Part shown: piece by piece, positions 13,476 to 13,847 of the stretch
Position numbering within the stretch: position 1 is the first letter of the stretch
Layout of the letters: the number at the start of each line of letters is the position of its first letter
NCBI GenBank assembly: GCA_902477645.1
Contig: CABSIA010000076.1
Span: forward strand, 1-13,847
DNA from: an uncultured Prevotella sp.
GTDB lineage: Bacteria > Bacteroidota > Bacteroidia > Bacteroidales > Bacteroidaceae
Length of the DNA: 13,847 nucleotides
Direction: 5' to 3'
Position numbers and translations under genes: made by a program
Notes under the pieces: model-generated
What the model was told of the DNA's origin: nothing
Databases searched by the model: none
Seen by the model: the letters and a program-made list of their open reading frames with translations, nothing else

Positions 13476-13769
13476 TTACGCCTCATAAAATATTCTCTCT
13501 GTTGAATCGAGCACAATATCGCACTCTTTATGATATACGCATTTGCATATTATATCAAAAGTGATATTATGTGCATGCTTACATAATGCAAACGTAATCC
13601 TTACAAGCTTTGGCCTAATAATGGGATGTCACTCTTTTTTATTGATAGATGAATATCCACAAGCATCTTTCATATACTCATACACTATAGCAAAAGCATT
13701 TACCTTTGTTGCAACCATTCCATAATCTATACTCTTATTGAGATACCATAGAAAGGAAACTCTCAAGCC
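13476..13769 (-). pseudogene. Possible broken coding frame, one in-frame TGA
   Basis: One minus-strand frame is open from 13769 to 13476 except for a single TGA at 13629-13631. The upstream 46 codons include YLNKSIDYGMVATKVNAF and AIVYEYMKDACGYSS. The 51 codons after the TGA include PKLVRITFALCKHAHN and ECDIVLDSTERIFYEA, ending in TAA. The composition looks more protein-like than the neighbouring frames, with charged and hydrophobic residues alternating. TGA replacing Trp or Arg would be a simple nonsense change; a start codon for the whole is not evident, since a TAA precedes 13769. It may be a decayed gene fragment, or chance in AT-rich DNA. No family recognised. Confidence 0.22.
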
Positions 13770-13847
13770 TTATTTACGCAATCAGTAGCACTTTATAGTA
13801 TGATTATTGAAAGAAAATCATACTTCTATTGTAATATGTGTTAAGTA
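13770..13847. other. AT-rich end of window with a hairpin
   Basis: No gene is supported here. A perfect 9-bp stem AGTATGATT (13797-13805) / AATCATACT (13816-13824) with a 10-nt loop is present, but without a T tract, so calling it a terminator would be weak. Confidence 0.4.

Noticed and set aside
13532..13587. Hairpins GATATA...TATATC (13532-13556) and ATTATGT...ACATAAT (13566-13587)
   Set aside because: Short AT-only or nearly AT-only stems in very AT-rich DNA are likely by chance; I did not report them as regulatory sites.

Overview
The window reads as a chromosomal segment of a Bacteroidales bacterium (Bacteroides/Prevotella-like). The evidence is concordant: promoters fit the Bacteroidetes -33 TTTG / -7 TAnnTTTG pattern, start codons lack Shine-Dalgarno sequences, and several families are typical of the phylum (RprX-type sensor kinase, the bamD-omega-DUF4293 gene order, a DUF4468 protein, and a Porin_10-type putative porin). 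Genus and species cannot be fixed from the sequence alone.

Layout: (1) 1-1359, minus: the 5' 453 codons of a sensor histidine kinase, cut by the window edge. (2) 1360-1809: AT-rich spacer with no convincing gene. (3) 1810-3551, minus: a compact operon bamD > rpoZ-like omega > DUF4293 membrane protein, with a near-perfect promoter at 3521-3551 and a terminator hairpin at 1810-1845. (4) 3603-5711, plus: uvrB, divergent from bamD, with its own terminator. (5) 5748-10612, plus: a tightly packed series of DUF4468 secreted protein > 65-aa two-helix membrane protein > putative porin > menA > HD-domain hydrolase. (6) 10613-11470: intergenic but highly structured. It holds a compact minus-strand transcription unit of about 300 nt (good promoter, hairpin terminator, possible 30-aa peptide) and a 209-bp element bounded by 21-bp inverted repeats and packed with palindromes and eight RGTTTA hexamers. 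(7) 11471-13335, minus: a two-gene cassette of an SMC/ABC-like AAA15-type ATPase followed by a TOPRIM-like protein with a 4-nt ATGA overlap. (8) 13336-13847: AT-rich upstream region with operator-like repeats, hairpins and a possible broken coding frame.

Regions 1-5 look like ordinary core genome: envelope biogenesis (BamD, porin), transcription (omega), DNA repair (UvrB), menaquinone synthesis (MenA) and signalling. Regions 6-8 look accessory. The ATPase+TOPRIM pair has the architecture of anti-phage systems such as PARIS (AriA/AriB), AbiL and RloA/RloB, but I place it in none of these with certainty. It carries an unusual Walker B (leucine where aspartate is expected). Beyond its terminator, with no gene in between, lie the palindromic element and then the small minus-strand transcription unit. 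This combined locus (about 10.76-13.77 kb) is the best candidate for an undescribed system. Function and any interaction between its parts are inference.
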